Of a DNA stretch of 64,000 nucleotides, positions 33,564-42,420 are shown piece by piece. The notes under the pieces were generated by a model. That model searched no databases. It had not been told where the DNA came from and saw only the letters and a list, made by a program, of their open reading frames with translations. Source of the stretch: Pseudonocardia sp. Its GTDB lineage: Bacteria > Actinomycetota > Actinomycetes > Mycobacteriales > Pseudonocardiaceae. The position numbers were made by a program, and so were the translations under genes. Every line of letters starts with the position of its first letter. The stretch's first letter is position 1. The DNA lies in NCBI RefSeq assembly GCF_025465255.1, contig NZ_JAODNI010000235.1, forward strand, positions 1 through 64,000, in the 5' to 3' direction.

Positions 33564-34565
33564 TCAGCCGGTGGTCGCCTCGGCGGCTTGAACGGCCGCG
33601 CCACCTTCCGGCCGGTTCGCGCCAGACCCCGGGGCACCGGCCCGGTAGTCGCTGGGCGAGCAGCCGTAGACGGCCCTGAACGCCCGGCTGAAGTGGCTGC
33701 CGTCGGCGAAGCCCCAGCGGTGGGCGATCGACGTGATCGGGGCGGCCCGGTCGACCAGCTCCTCCCGGGCCCGCGCGAGCCGGCGGACGCGGACGACCTC
33801 CCCGACGGTGTGCCCGGTCGCACTGAACGTGCGGTTGACGGTCCGGACGGACACCCCGTGGGCGCGCGCCACCGCAGCCGGGGTGATGTCGTGGCCGAGC
33901 AGGTGACGGTCGATCCACCGCTCCATCGACGCCCGGAGCGCCGGGGCGGCCGGCCGGCCCTCCACCACGCCCGAGTCCGCCCGCGCCGCCCCGACCAGCA
34001 GTTCCAGGGTCGCGTTCCGGGCCGCGGCGACCGCGGACGGGCCGAGCGTGGGCAGCGCCTCCCGCAGCGTGTCGAGGTAGCCGCGCAGGAGCCGGACGGC
34101 GGGGGCACCGCCGTCGAGCACGGTCCCGGTGCCCAGCCACGCCCGCCCGCCCACCTCCTCGAGCGCCGCGCGCGGCACGAGCAGGCTCCGCTTGGCGAGC
34201 GGTTCGTGGACGGCGAACGACGCCGGGGTGGTGCTGTCCCAGAGCACGGCGTCGCCCGGTCGTAGATCCAGCCGGGCGCCGCCCTGCTCGACGCTCTCCC
34301 GCCCCTCCAGCGTCATGAGCACGACGACGAACTCGCCGTCCGTCGCGGCGATCTCGCCGCGCCGGCGCACCCCGGAACACGGCCCGCACTCGCAGTCGAC
34401 GAGGGCCAGGTCGTCGATCCACCACCGGCGGGCCCGGGCCGCGAAGGGACGGTCCGGATCCCGCGGCAGGCGTGCCTGCCAGGGCAGATGGGTCGCCGAG
34501 AGCAGCGACGCCCAGCCGTCGGGCCCCTCGGCGGGACCCGACGTCCAGTACTCGGAAGCCGTCAC
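33564..34565 (-). CDS. AraC-family regulator
   Basis: 333 residues from GTG. N-terminal cupin-like sensor (about 40-180; the AraC_binding_2 type common in actinomycetes: RPGDAVLWDSTTP) and C-terminal double HTH at about 235-320 (TPAAVARAHGVSVRTVNRTF, ITSIAHRWGFADGSHFSRAF). Precedes the hydrolase gene and follows the alcohol-dehydrogenase-like gene, probably regulating one or both. Confidence 0.88.
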   Translation of the reverse strand: MTASEYWTSGPAEGPDGWASLLSATHLPWQARLPRDPDRPFAARARRWWIDDLALVDCECGPCSGVRRRGEIAATDGEFVVVLMTLEGRESVEQGGARLDLRPGDAVLWDSTTPASFAVHEPLAKRSLLVPRAALEEVGGRAWLGTGTVLDGGAPAVRLLRGYLDTLREALPTLGPSAVAAARNATLELLVGAARADSGVVEGRPAAPALRASMERWIDRHLLGHDITPAAVARAHGVSVRTVNRTFSATGHTVGEVVRVRRLARAREELVDRAAPITSIAHRWGFADGSHFSRAFRAVYGCSPSDYRAGAPGSGANRPEGGAAVQAAEATTG

Positions 34566-34655
34566 GGCACACCCCTGTCGTCCGACACCGGCGGCGAACA
34601 GGCTCGACGGTAGCGACGGACCGGGCGTTCCGCGACGGTCCCCGGGAGGTCCGGG

Positions 34656-35870
34656 TCAGGCGGCGGACCCGGTGGCCCCGTGCGGGTCGATCACGTACTT
34701 GCGCGCCGCGCCCCGGTCGAACTCCTGGTATCCGCGGGGTGCGTCGTCGAGGCTGATCACGGTGGCGTTCACCGCGTCCGCGATGTGCGCCTTGTCGTGC
34801 AGGATCGCCATCATCAGGTTGCGGTTGTAGCGCAGCACGGGGCACTGGCCGGTGGTGAAGCTGTGGCTCTTGGCCCAGCCCAGGCCGAGCCGGACCTTGA
34901 GGGTGCCCTCCTGGGCGTCCGGGTCGCCGGCCCCCGGGTCCCCGGTCACGTAGAGGCCCGGGATACCGAGCTTCCCGGCCGCGCGGGTGACCGTCATGAT
35001 GTCGTTGAGCACCGTCGCGGGCGCCTCACCCCCGCCGTGCCCGCTCGCCTCGAACCCGACGGCGTCGACCGCGCAGTCGACCTCGGGCGCGCCGAGGACC
35101 TGCTCGACCTGCTCCACTAGCGTGGCGTCCTGGGAGATGTCGACGGTCTCGCAGCCGAACGAGCGGGCCTGCTCCAGACGCTCCTTGTTGAGGTCGCCGA
35201 CGACCACGACGGCCGCGCCGAGCAGGTACGCGGAGTACGCGGCGGCGAGGCCGACGGGACCCGCGCCCGCGACGTAGACGGTGGAACCGGTCGTGACGCC
35301 CGCCGTCACCGCGCCGTGGTAGCCGGTCGGGAAGATGTCCGACAGCATCGTCAGGTCGAGGATCTTCTCCATCGCCTTCTCGCGGTCGGGGATCTTGATC
35401 AGGTTGAAGTCGGCGAAGGGCACCATCACGAAGTCGGCCTGGCCGCCCTCCCAGCCGCCCATGTCGACGTAGCCGTACGCCGAGCCGGCGCGGGCGGGGT
35501 TCACGTTGAGGCAGACGCCGGTGTTCTGCTCGCGGCAGTTGCGACAGCGCCCGCAGGCGATGTTGAACGGGACCGTGACGATGTCCCCGATGTCGAGGAA
35601 CTGGACGTCGGCGCCCTTCTCGATGATCTCGCCGGTGATCTCGTGGCCGAGGGTCTGCCCGGGCGGGGCGGTGGTCCGGCCGCGGACCATGTGTTGGTCC
35701 GAGCCGCAGATGTTGGTGGTGACGTTCCGCAGGATCACCCCGTGCGGCGCCTCGCGGCTCATCCCCGTGGCCCGCGCGACGTCCTCGGGCACCTCCAGCT
35801 TCGGCATGTCGTGGTCCTCGACGGTGACCACGCCCGGCTCCTTGTACACGACGATCCTGTTTCCACCCAT
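34656..35870 (-). CDS. Zinc-dependent formaldehyde dehydrogenase/dismutase-like ADH
   Basis: 404 residues. Catalytic zinc site NICGSDQHMV and TLGHEITGE, structural-zinc Cys cluster ACGRCRNCREQNTGVCL at about 98-114, Rossmann YVAGAGPVGLAAAYSA near 188. The extended zinc loop, length and GGWEGGQADFV match glutathione-independent formaldehyde dehydrogenase (P. putida FdhA type) with tightly bound NAD. Detoxifies formaldehyde or oxidises short aldehydes. Divergent from the ABC exporter with 111 bases between. Confidence 0.9.
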   Translation of the reverse strand: MGGNRIVVYKEPGVVTVEDHDMPKLEVPEDVARATGMSREAPHGVILRNVTTNICGSDQHMVRGRTTAPPGQTLGHEITGEIIEKGADVQFLDIGDIVTVPFNIACGRCRNCREQNTGVCLNVNPARAGSAYGYVDMGGWEGGQADFVMVPFADFNLIKIPDREKAMEKILDLTMLSDIFPTGYHGAVTAGVTTGSTVYVAGAGPVGLAAAYSAYLLGAAVVVVGDLNKERLEQARSFGCETVDISQDATLVEQVEQVLGAPEVDCAVDAVGFEASGHGGGEAPATVLNDIMTVTRAAGKLGIPGLYVTGDPGAGDPDAQEGTLKVRLGLGWAKSHSFTTGQCPVLRYNRNLMMAILHDKAHIADAVNATVISLDDAPRGYQEFDRGAARKYVIDPHGATGSAA

Positions 35871-35943
35871 GACCCCTGCCTACTCCGGCGTGGCGCCGGT
35901 CACAACCGCTGGATGACGTCCGCGGGAGCGGATCTTCACGGCC

Positions 35944-35974
35944 TTGACCTGAAGTCGGCTTCAGCTCCTACCGT
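35944..35974 (+). promoter_or_regulatory. MerR-type promoter with 19-bp spacer before the ABC exporter
   Basis: TTGACC (-35) and TACCGT (-10) are separated by 19 bases, and the spacer holds the dyad CTGAAG-4-CTTCAG centred between them. Over-long spacers with a dyad are the signature of MerR/SoxR-activated promoters. The -10 ends 7 bases before the ATG at 35982, so the message would be leaderless. No MerR gene is in the window. Confidence 0.6.
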
Positions 35975-35981
35975 CCGGCCG

Positions 35982-37856
35982 ATGGACATGAACGCCTGGA
36001 GCGCCCTGCGCACGGTCTCGCGGGAGCAGGAGGCGGCCCGAGCGCCCGTGCCGGTCACCGCGCGCAGGATCGCGTCGTTCGCGCGGCCGCACCGGCGGCG
36101 GATCGGAGGCTTCCTGCTGCTCAGCGTGATCGGGGCGGTCCTGACGGTCGCGACGCCGCTGCTCGCCGGCCGGGTCGTCGACGCGATCGACGCGCGGTCC
36201 GAGATCGACGTCGTGCTGCGGCTCGCCGGGTTGATCGCGCTGATCGCGGTGGCGGAGGCCGGGATCGGACTGCTCACGCGCCTGCTGTCGGCGACCATCG
36301 GCGAGGGCCTGATCCTGCGGCTCCGGACGGCCGTGTTCGACCACGTCCAGCGGATGCCGGTCGCGTTCTTCACCCGGACCCGCACCGGAGCGCTGGTCAG
36401 CCGGCTGAACAACGACGTCCTCGGCGCCCAGCGGGCGTTCAGCGACACCCTCTCCGGCGTCGTCGGCAACCTGGTGACGCTGGTGCTCACGCTCGTCGTC
36501 ATGATCGGGATCTCGTGGCAGGTCACGCTACTCGCACTGCTCCTGCTGCCCGTGTTCGTCGTCCCCGCGCGCCGGATGGGGCGCCGGCTCGCCCGGCTGC
36601 AGCGCGAGGGCGCGGACCTGAACGCCGCCATGAGCACCACCATGACCGAACGGTTCTCCGCGCCGGGCGCCACGCTCGTCAAGCTGTTCGGGCGGCCGGA
36701 CGAGGAGTCCGCGAAGTTCGCCGCCCGCGCCGGCCGGGTGCGGGACATCGGGGTGCGTTCGGCGATGGTGCAGTGGGTGTTCATCACGGCGTTGACGCTG
36801 GTCTCGGCGCTGGCGCTCGCCCTCGTCTACGGCCTCGGCGGCGTGCTGGCGATCGGCGGCGCCCTGGCGCCCGGAGCCGTCGTCTCCCTCGCGATGCTGC
36901 TGACCCGGCTCTACGCGCCGCTCACCGCGCTGGCCGGCGCCCGGGTCGAGGCGATGAGCGCGCTCGTCAGCTTCGAGCGGGTCTTCGAGGTCCTGGACCT
37001 GGAACCGATGATCCGCGACGCACCGGACGCGCGTCCCGCGCCCGAGGGCCCGACGGCGCTCCGCTTCTCTCGTGTCCGGTTCGGCTACCCCGCCGCAAAC
37101 CGGGTATCGCTGGCATCACTGGAGGAGGTCGCGACGCTGGACACGCGCGGCGGCGAGAAGGTGCTGCACGACGTGTCGTTCGAGGTCCCGGCCGGGCGGA
37201 TGGTCGCGCTCGTCGGCTCGTCCGGCGCCGGGAAGTCCACGATCGCCCAGCTCACCGCCCGCCTCTACGACGTCGACTCCGGCTCGGTGTCCCTCGGCGG
37301 CGTCGACGTCCGGGAGCTGCGCGCCGAGGCCATCCGCGGCGCCGTCGGTTTCGTGACGCAGGACGGGCACCTGTTCCACGACACGATCCGGGCGAACCTG
37401 CTGCTCGCCCGACCCGGCGCGACCGACGACGAGCTGTGGGGCGCCCTGCGCCGCGCCCGGCTCGGCACGCTGGTCGGCGGCCTGCCGGACGGTCTCGAGA
37501 CCGTCGTCGGCGAGCGCGGCTACCGGCTCTCCGGCGGGGAGCGGCAGCGGCTGACGATCGCGCGGCTGCTGCTCGCCCGGCCCCGGGTCGTCGTGCTCGA
37601 CGAGGCCACCGCCAGCCTGGACTCGACCTCCGAGGCCGCCGTGCAGGCCGCGCTGGGTGAGGCGCTGGAGGGCCGCACCGCGCTCGTCATCGCGCACCGG
37701 CTCTCGACGGTCCGGAACGCCGACGAGATCCTCGTCCTGGAGGCGGGAACGATCGTCGAACGCGGCAGCCACGAGACCCTGCTGGCCCGTGACGGCCGCT
37801 ACGCGGAGCTGTACCGCACCCAGTTCGCCGACCCGGCGACCGACACGGCCGCCTGA
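35982..37856 (+). CDS. ABC exporter, fused membrane and ATPase domains
   Basis: 624 residues. Six-helix exporter membrane domain at about 45-330, nucleotide-binding domain at 365-610: Walker A VGSSGAGKST, Q-loop FVTQDGHLF, signature YRLSGGERQR, Walker B VVVLDEATAS, H-loop IAHRLST. Works as a dimer, probably a homodimer as no partner half-transporter is adjacent. Between strands 1 and 2 of the ATPase is an extra loop (about 10-15 residues) also found in a subset of actinomycete lipid/drug exporters. Probably multidrug or lipid export. The promoter looks MerR-activated, and a TetR relic follows the gene. Confidence 0.92.
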   Translation: MDMNAWSALRTVSREQEAARAPVPVTARRIASFARPHRRRIGGFLLLSVIGAVLTVATPLLAGRVVDAIDARSEIDVVLRLAGLIALIAVAEAGIGLLTRLLSATIGEGLILRLRTAVFDHVQRMPVAFFTRTRTGALVSRLNNDVLGAQRAFSDTLSGVVGNLVTLVLTLVVMIGISWQVTLLALLLLPVFVVPARRMGRRLARLQREGADLNAAMSTTMTERFSAPGATLVKLFGRPDEESAKFAARAGRVRDIGVRSAMVQWVFITALTLVSALALALVYGLGGVLAIGGALAPGAVVSLAMLLTRLYAPLTALAGARVEAMSALVSFERVFEVLDLEPMIRDAPDARPAPEGPTALRFSRVRFGYPAANRVSLASLEEVATLDTRGGEKVLHDVSFEVPAGRMVALVGSSGAGKSTIAQLTARLYDVDSGSVSLGGVDVRELRAEAIRGAVGFVTQDGHLFHDTIRANLLLARPGATDDELWGALRRARLGTLVGGLPDGLETVVGERGYRLSGGERQRLTIARLLLARPRVVVLDEATASLDSTSEAAVQAALGEALEGRTALVIAHRLSTVRNADEILVLEAGTIVERGSHETLLARDGRYAELYRTQFADPATDTAA

Positions 37857-37880
37857 CCACCCGTTCACGCACACGTCGCC

Positions 37881-37916
37881 GTGCTCACGCACAGGTTCGA
37901 ACCTGTGCGTGGGCAC
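37881..37916. terminator. Hairpin with 26-bp perfect palindrome
   Basis: CACGCACAGGTTC and its reverse complement at 37886-37911, extended by GTGC/GCAC outside one mismatch. Half-copies of the arm (CACGCACA at 37866, TGTGCGTGA at 37924) flank it. 25 bases past the ABC exporter stop. Confidence 0.8.
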
Positions 37917-37917
37917 G

Positions 37918-38105
37918 TCATCCTGTGCGTGACCGGTCCCCGATGAGGACGCCGACCCCGTCGAGGAAGCGGGCCAGGCCGAACTCGAACAGGACGTCCA
38001 GGTCGAACAGGACGTCCGGCGCCATGAAGACCGGACGGAGTTCGGGACCGCCCCGGACTCCATGAGCGCCCGCGTCTCCCCCTCGTGCGCCGACAGCCCT
38101 GCCGG
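37918..38105 (-). pseudogene. C-terminal remnant of a TetR-family regulator
   Basis: The minus strand reads VLFDLDVLFEFGLARFLDGV followed by VLIGDRS and a stop, which looks like the last helices of a TetR ligand domain. Upstream, in another frame, GETRALMESGAVP fits the preceding helix, so a frameshift separates them. No HTH part is found. It may be what is left of the exporter's former repressor. A 14-base direct repeat (CGAACAGGACGTCC) within it may reflect a small duplication. Short, so only moderately certain. From here to 38223 nothing else is recognised. Confidence 0.45.
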
Positions 38106-38223
38106 GCCCAAGCAAGATCGCTTCGCGGGACCGGTGTGCTGATCATGACGGCGTCATCCCGGCACCGATCCGACTCCCACAGATTCGCGACGGGGCGGAG
38201 CGTCGGTTGCCGCAGAGCAGAGG

Positions 38224-38703
38224 TCAGCGGAAGTCGTCGGGGTCGACGTCCGCGAGGAACTCCTTGAACTCCCGCAACTGCTCCGCGGGCGGGGCGTCGC
38301 TCCCGTTCGGGAAGAGTTCCGCGGTGGGCTGGCCGACCTCGTCGAGGATCTCCTCCGCCATCCCGATCGGCAGGCTCTCCCGGATCGCGATCGCCAGCGC
38401 GTCGCTCGGCCTGACCGGCACCCGGACCCCGCCGGAGATCACCAGGTCGGCCGAGAACACGCCGTCGACCAGGGACGTGACCTCCGCGCCCTCGAGCTTC
38501 GCGCCCAGCGCCTCGACCACCGGGACCAGCACGTCCTGGCTCAGCGAGGTCTCGTCGTCCCGTGCGCCGGCGGAGATCACCTCGGCCTGGGCCGGGCGCA
38601 GGAAGACCGGGACGCAGCGTTCGCCGTCCGCCTCGCCGAGGATCAGCACCGGCTGCCGGGAACGCGCGTGGACGACGAGCCGCAGCACCCGCATCGCGCG
38701 CAT
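38224..38703 (-). CDS. Bifunctional nuclease domain protein (DUF151)
   Basis: 159 residues, the normal size of actinomycete DUF151 proteins: VLILGEADGERCVPVFLRPA, VDGVFSADLVISGG, RPSDALAIAIRESLPI. Relatives have RNase/DNase activity or affect stress responses; the in vivo role in actinomycetes is unclear. Stands alone on the minus strand, 59 bases downstream of an SDR gene of the same orientation. Confidence 0.85.
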   Translation of the reverse strand: MRAMRVLRLVVHARSRQPVLILGEADGERCVPVFLRPAQAEVISAGARDDETSLSQDVLVPVVEALGAKLEGAEVTSLVDGVFSADLVISGGVRVPVRPSDALAIAIRESLPIGMAEEILDEVGQPTAELFPNGSDAPPAEQLREFKEFLADVDPDDFR

Positions 38704-38762
38704 GGCCCCAGTCTGGCGGCGCCCGGGCCGGTCACGGGTCTCACAGTGAGACGGAAGGAGAC

Positions 38763-39503
38763 TCAGCCCCGCCCGATGAAGGGCATCGTCGTGGCGGTGA
38801 TGGTCAGGAACTGCACGTTCGCGTCGAGCGGCAGCCCGGCCATGTACAGCACCGCGTCCGCGACGTGCCGGGCGTCGAAGGTGGGCTCCGGGCGCACGCT
38901 GCCGTCCGCCTGCCTCGCGCCGGTCGCGATCCCGGCCGTCATGTCCGTGGCGGCGTTGCCGATGTCGATCTGGCCGCAGGCGATGCCGAACGGTCGGCCG
39001 TCGAGGGACAACGACCTGGTCAGGCCGGTGATCGCATGCTTCGTCGCGGTGTAGGCGGCGCTCCCGGGCCGCGGGACGTGCGCGGAGATCGAGCCGTTGT
39101 TCACGATCCGCCCGCCCTGCGGCTCCTGCGTCCGCATCAGTGCGAACGCCTCCCGAGCGCAGAGGAAGGAGCCGGTGAGGTTCGTGCCGACCGCGGCCAG
39201 CCAGTCCTCGACCTCGACCTCGTCCGGCGTGCCGGACGGGCCGAACGTGCCGGCGTTGTTGACGAGCAGGTCGATCCGTCCCCAGTGCTCGCGGACCGCC
39301 GCGAACAGAGCGGCGACCGACGCGGGATCAGCGACGTCCGTGGGCACGACCAGCGCCGACGGCGACCCCGCGGCCGTCTTCTCCAGGGCCTCCCGGCGAC
39401 GGCCGGCCAGCGCCACCTCGTACCCGGCGCCGAGCAGGGCCTCGGCGATCACCCGTCCCAGCCCGGACCCGGCCCCGGTCACCACCGCCACGCGAGCGTT
39501 CAT
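38763..39503 (-). CDS. Short-chain dehydrogenase/reductase
   Basis: 246 residues. TGAGSGLGRVIAEALLG at 10-26, NNAGTFG near 85, Ser in NNGSISAHV and Tyr/Lys in AYTATKHA near 158. A classical SDR; C terminus lacks obvious specificity clues. Its ATG directly abuts the stop of the PucR-type regulator (no gap), so the two are cotranscribed and the SDR may be under that regulator's own control. Confidence 0.88.
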   Translation of the reverse strand: MNARVAVVTGAGSGLGRVIAEALLGAGYEVALAGRRREALEKTAAGSPSALVVPTDVADPASVAALFAAVREHWGRIDLLVNNAGTFGPSGTPDEVEVEDWLAAVGTNLTGSFLCAREAFALMRTQEPQGGRIVNNGSISAHVPRPGSAAYTATKHAITGLTRSLSLDGRPFGIACGQIDIGNAATDMTAGIATGARQADGSVRPEPTFDARHVADAVLYMAGLPLDANVQFLTITATTMPFIGRG

Positions 39504-41102
39504 TCAGCCAGCTTCGCAGCTCAGATCGAGGATGCCGAACGCGAGCCGGGCGGTGAGCAGCGCGTCGAAGTTCCGCACGTCCAACCCCGTCACCTCGGCG
39601 ACCCGGCCCAGCCGGTACCGCACGGTGTTCTCGTGGACCCCGAGAGCCCGCGCGGCCGCCCTGACCTGGGCCGCCGCATCCAGGTAGGCCCGCAGCGTCT
39701 CGAGCAGGCCGGCCTCGCGCAGCGGACCGAGCACGTCCTCGGCGAAGCGCCTGGCCTCGTCGACCCGGCCGCTGTTCGCCACCAACCGCAACGCCCCCAG
39801 CTCCTCGACGGCGAGCACGCCGGACTCCCGGCCGAACGCGGCGGCGAGCTCGTCGACCCGGCCCGCCTCGGTCTGGGCACGGGGGTAGTCGCCGGGACCC
39901 GTGCACGTCTCCGAGACGACGACGCGGCGCACTCCCGCGCCGTCGCCGAGCCCGTGCAGCACCGCGGCCGCGACGGCCCGGGAGGCCGCCGGCACCAGCA
40001 GGATCACCGCGCCGGGGACCGCGACGGCCGGGGGTTCCGCGCCGAGCAGGCGGGACGCGGCGTGCACCACGAGCGACCGGCGGACGGCCGCGGGCAGGGG
40101 CGACGCGGGGCCCGGGACCGCGAACCGGAACAGCACGTGCGGCTCGTCGAGCGCGATCCCGCAGGCGAGGGCCCGGCGCTCGAGACGGGAGTCTTCGCCT
40201 CCGCGCAGCAGGTCCGCGAGCAGGTCGTCCCGCTCGCAGCCCGCAGCCTCGTCGTGCCGCGAGTCCGCGAGCAGCCGCAGCGACAGCACCGCGGCGCCCT
40301 GCTCGGCGAGGCAGCCGTCGAGCGGCCCGAGCCGGCCGCCCATCTCGACGACCCCGAGGTACCCGCTCAGCCTGCCCTCGGCGACGAGCGCGGCGACGAG
40401 ATGCCGGTGCCCGATCCCGAGCGCGGGCCGGGCGGGTACGGTCGCGGTGGGCCGGTCCGCGTCCAGGCCGGCGAGGACCTCCCGCACCCCGGCCACGGCC
40501 CTGAGGTGCGGTGCCAGTGCGGGTGCGCGGTCCAGGCCGAGCCCAGGTGGCGCCGCCCACCCCCGGACCTCGAGGTCCGTCCCGTAGAGCACGACGGGCT
40601 TGCCCGCGAGGTCGGCCAGAAGCGTGACGACGGAGGGTGCGTCCGCCCCGCCGAGCGCGGCCCGCACGAGCCGGGAGCGCAGCGCCTCCTGGCGTTCGAG
40701 CAGGTCCAGCCCGCGGGTGAGCCGGGCGCTCGCGGCGGTCTGGGCGGCCAGGGTCCCGGCGAACCGGGCGACGCAGTCCGCGAGGACGGCGTCCGCCTCG
40801 TCGAAGATCCGTCCCCGCCGGTCGACGACCTGCAGCAGGGCGAGCACGTCCTCCCCGGCGGGCACGGGGACGACGAGGCGCGCGGAGCCCGGACGCGCCC
40901 GGAACCGGCCGTCGTCGTCGCGCAGGACGACCGTGCACCCCGCGGCGCCCAGCAATTCGGACAGGCGCTCCGCGACGGCGTTGAGGAGGTCGGGGACGGA
41001 GGTGCCGGGGACGAGCGCGGCGAGGTCGGACAGCGCCGCGACCACGGCGGCCGGGTCGGCCGGGCCGCGGGGGGACCGATCGATGGTCGCCAGCACCGAC
41101 AT
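39504..41102 (-). CDS. PucR/CdaR-type transcription regulator with GAF-like sensor
   Basis: 532 residues from ATG with GAGGAGG upstream; the open frame continues beyond but overlaps the divergent gene and is not coding. N-terminal GAF-like region (about 20-130), a central GGDEF-like degenerate domain typical of PucR/CdaR proteins (about 270-400), and the C-terminal PucR HTH: LLETLRAYLDAAAQVRAA, then ALGVHENTVRYRLGRV at about 490-510. Likely activates an uptake or degradation pathway; divergent from an LLM oxidoreductase across a region holding a palindrome. Confidence 0.88.
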   Translation of the reverse strand: MSVLATIDRSPRGPADPAAVVAALSDLAALVPGTSVPDLLNAVAERLSELLGAAGCTVVLRDDDGRFRARPGSARLVVPVPAGEDVLALLQVVDRRGRIFDEADAVLADCVARFAGTLAAQTAASARLTRGLDLLERQEALRSRLVRAALGGADAPSVVTLLADLAGKPVVLYGTDLEVRGWAAPPGLGLDRAPALAPHLRAVAGVREVLAGLDADRPTATVPARPALGIGHRHLVAALVAEGRLSGYLGVVEMGGRLGPLDGCLAEQGAAVLSLRLLADSRHDEAAGCERDDLLADLLRGGEDSRLERRALACGIALDEPHVLFRFAVPGPASPLPAAVRRSLVVHAASRLLGAEPPAVAVPGAVILLVPAASRAVAAAVLHGLGDGAGVRRVVVSETCTGPGDYPRAQTEAGRVDELAAAFGRESGVLAVEELGALRLVANSGRVDEARRFAEDVLGPLREAGLLETLRAYLDAAAQVRAAARALGVHENTVRYRLGRVAEVTGLDVRNFDALLTARLAFGILDLSCEAG

Positions 41103-41162
41103 CGGCACCCTCCTCGGTGAGACCCGTTGACCAGCGGTGACGTGCACCACTACCGTGACAGC

Positions 41163-41178
41163 CCTAACGGGCGTTAGG
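41163..41178. promoter_or_regulatory. Palindrome upstream of the LLM oxidoreductase
   Basis: CCTAACG - GG - CGTTAGG, perfectly symmetrical, 50 bases before the start at 41229 and 61 before the PucR start. The AACG-CGTT form is typical of TetR operators; the TetR gene at 42421 downstream of the oxidoreductase is the obvious candidate. Confidence 0.65.
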
Positions 41179-41228
41179 CAAGGGTCCGCAAGGAACTCAC
41201 CCCCACGGAACTCGACGAGGAGAGCCGC

Positions 41229-42320
41229 ATGGACGTCGGTGTACTGCTGGTGTTCCAGAACTGGCACGAGAACCTGAGCGACGCAGACATGTTCCGGCAG
41301 GAGGCCGAGCTCGGCGTCCAGGCCGAACAGCTGGGATTCGACTCGGTCTGGGCGGCCGAGCACCATTTCGACGACTATTCGATGTGCCCGGACAACCTGC
41401 AGCTGATGTCGTATCTGGCAGGCCGGACGAGCCGTATCAAACTGGGCACCGGCGCGGTCATCCTGCCGTGGAACGACCCGCTGCGCGTCGTCGAGAAGGT
41501 GACGATGCTGGACATCCTGTCGCAGGGCCGCGTCGTCTTCGGGATGGGCCGGGGCCTCGCGAAGATGGAGTACGAGGGCTTCGGGGTGGACATGAACACC
41601 TCGCGGCAGAAGTTCGACGAGGCCGGCGAGATGATCCTGCGCGGGCTGCGGAACGGCTACGTCGAGAACGACGGGCCGATCTACCAGCAGCCCAAGGTCA
41701 CCGTGCGGCCCGGCGCGGACCCGGGGACGGACTGGGCGGACCGGCTCTACGGCGTCGCGATGTCGCCGGACTCGGTGCCCGCGGTGGCGAAGCTCGGCGC
41801 CCGGATGATGACCTTCATGCAGTACCCGGCGGAGCAGCACGCGGAGGCGATCAACCGCTACCGCGACATCTACCGCTCCGAGCACGGCAAGGAGCCGGGC
41901 CCGGTCCTCACCCAGGACTTCGTCTACTGCCACGAGGACCCGGCCGAGGCGGAGGCGACGGCGCGGGAGTACCTGAGCCGCTACTTCCTCTCTGTGATCA
42001 AGCACTACGACTTCGCCGGCGAGCACTGGCGGGACACGAAGGGCTACGAGGCCTACCAGGCGGGCGCGGACATGATCCGCGAGGCCGGCATGGAGGCCGC
42101 GGGCGCCGGCTACGCGGACACCCAGGTCTGGGGGACGCCGGAGCAGATCGTCGAGAAGTACCGGCACCGCCTGGAGGTCCTGGGCGACCACCAGCCGAAC
42201 ATCGCCCCGTCCTTCGCCGGGCTGCCGTTCGACAAGGTGCGGGCGAGCCTGAAGCTCTTCGGCGAGAAGGTCGTGCCCGAGCTCAAGAAGATGGGGGTGA
42301 AGACCCCGGTACCCGCCTGA
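41229..42320 (+). CDS. LLM-class flavin- or F420-dependent monooxygenase
   Basis: 363 residues, luciferase-like TIM barrel: VWAAEHHFDDYSMCPDN at about 39-55, RIKLGTGAVILPWNDPLRVVEK, ILSQGRVVFGMGRGLAK. The His of AEHHF is the usual flavin-site residue. FMN versus F420 cannot be told by eye. Followed by a hairpin and a TetR gene in the same direction; the palindrome upstream suggests TetR control. May oxygenate a small organic substrate. Confidence 0.88.
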   Translation: MDVGVLLVFQNWHENLSDADMFRQEAELGVQAEQLGFDSVWAAEHHFDDYSMCPDNLQLMSYLAGRTSRIKLGTGAVILPWNDPLRVVEKVTMLDILSQGRVVFGMGRGLAKMEYEGFGVDMNTSRQKFDEAGEMILRGLRNGYVENDGPIYQQPKVTVRPGADPGTDWADRLYGVAMSPDSVPAVAKLGARMMTFMQYPAEQHAEAINRYRDIYRSEHGKEPGPVLTQDFVYCHEDPAEAEATAREYLSRYFLSVIKHYDFAGEHWRDTKGYEAYQAGADMIREAGMEAAGAGYADTQVWGTPEQIVEKYRHRLEVLGDHQPNIAPSFAGLPFDKVRASLKLFGEKVVPELKKMGVKTPVPA

Positions 42321-42331
42321 CCTGGCCCTGC

Positions 42332-42362
42332 GGGTCCCCGGGACGGTCCTTCCCGGGGGCCC
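42332..42362 (+). terminator. Hairpin between LLM oxidoreductase and TetR gene
   Basis: GGGTCCCCGGGA / TCCCGGGGGCCC, 11 of 12 paired, loop 7; 12 bases after the stop codon. Confidence 0.7.
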
Positions 42363-42420
42363 GGGGTGGGCGTGGTTCGATGGCGCCCTCCCCAGTCGTC
42401 CCCGCCGGAAGGGACCGTCG

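Noticed and set aside
20500..38195. 12-base word CAGATTCGCGAC at about 20503 and 38179, both near degraded genes
   Set aside because: Too short in a 64-kb high-GC window to be claimed as a repeat; no flanking similarity.
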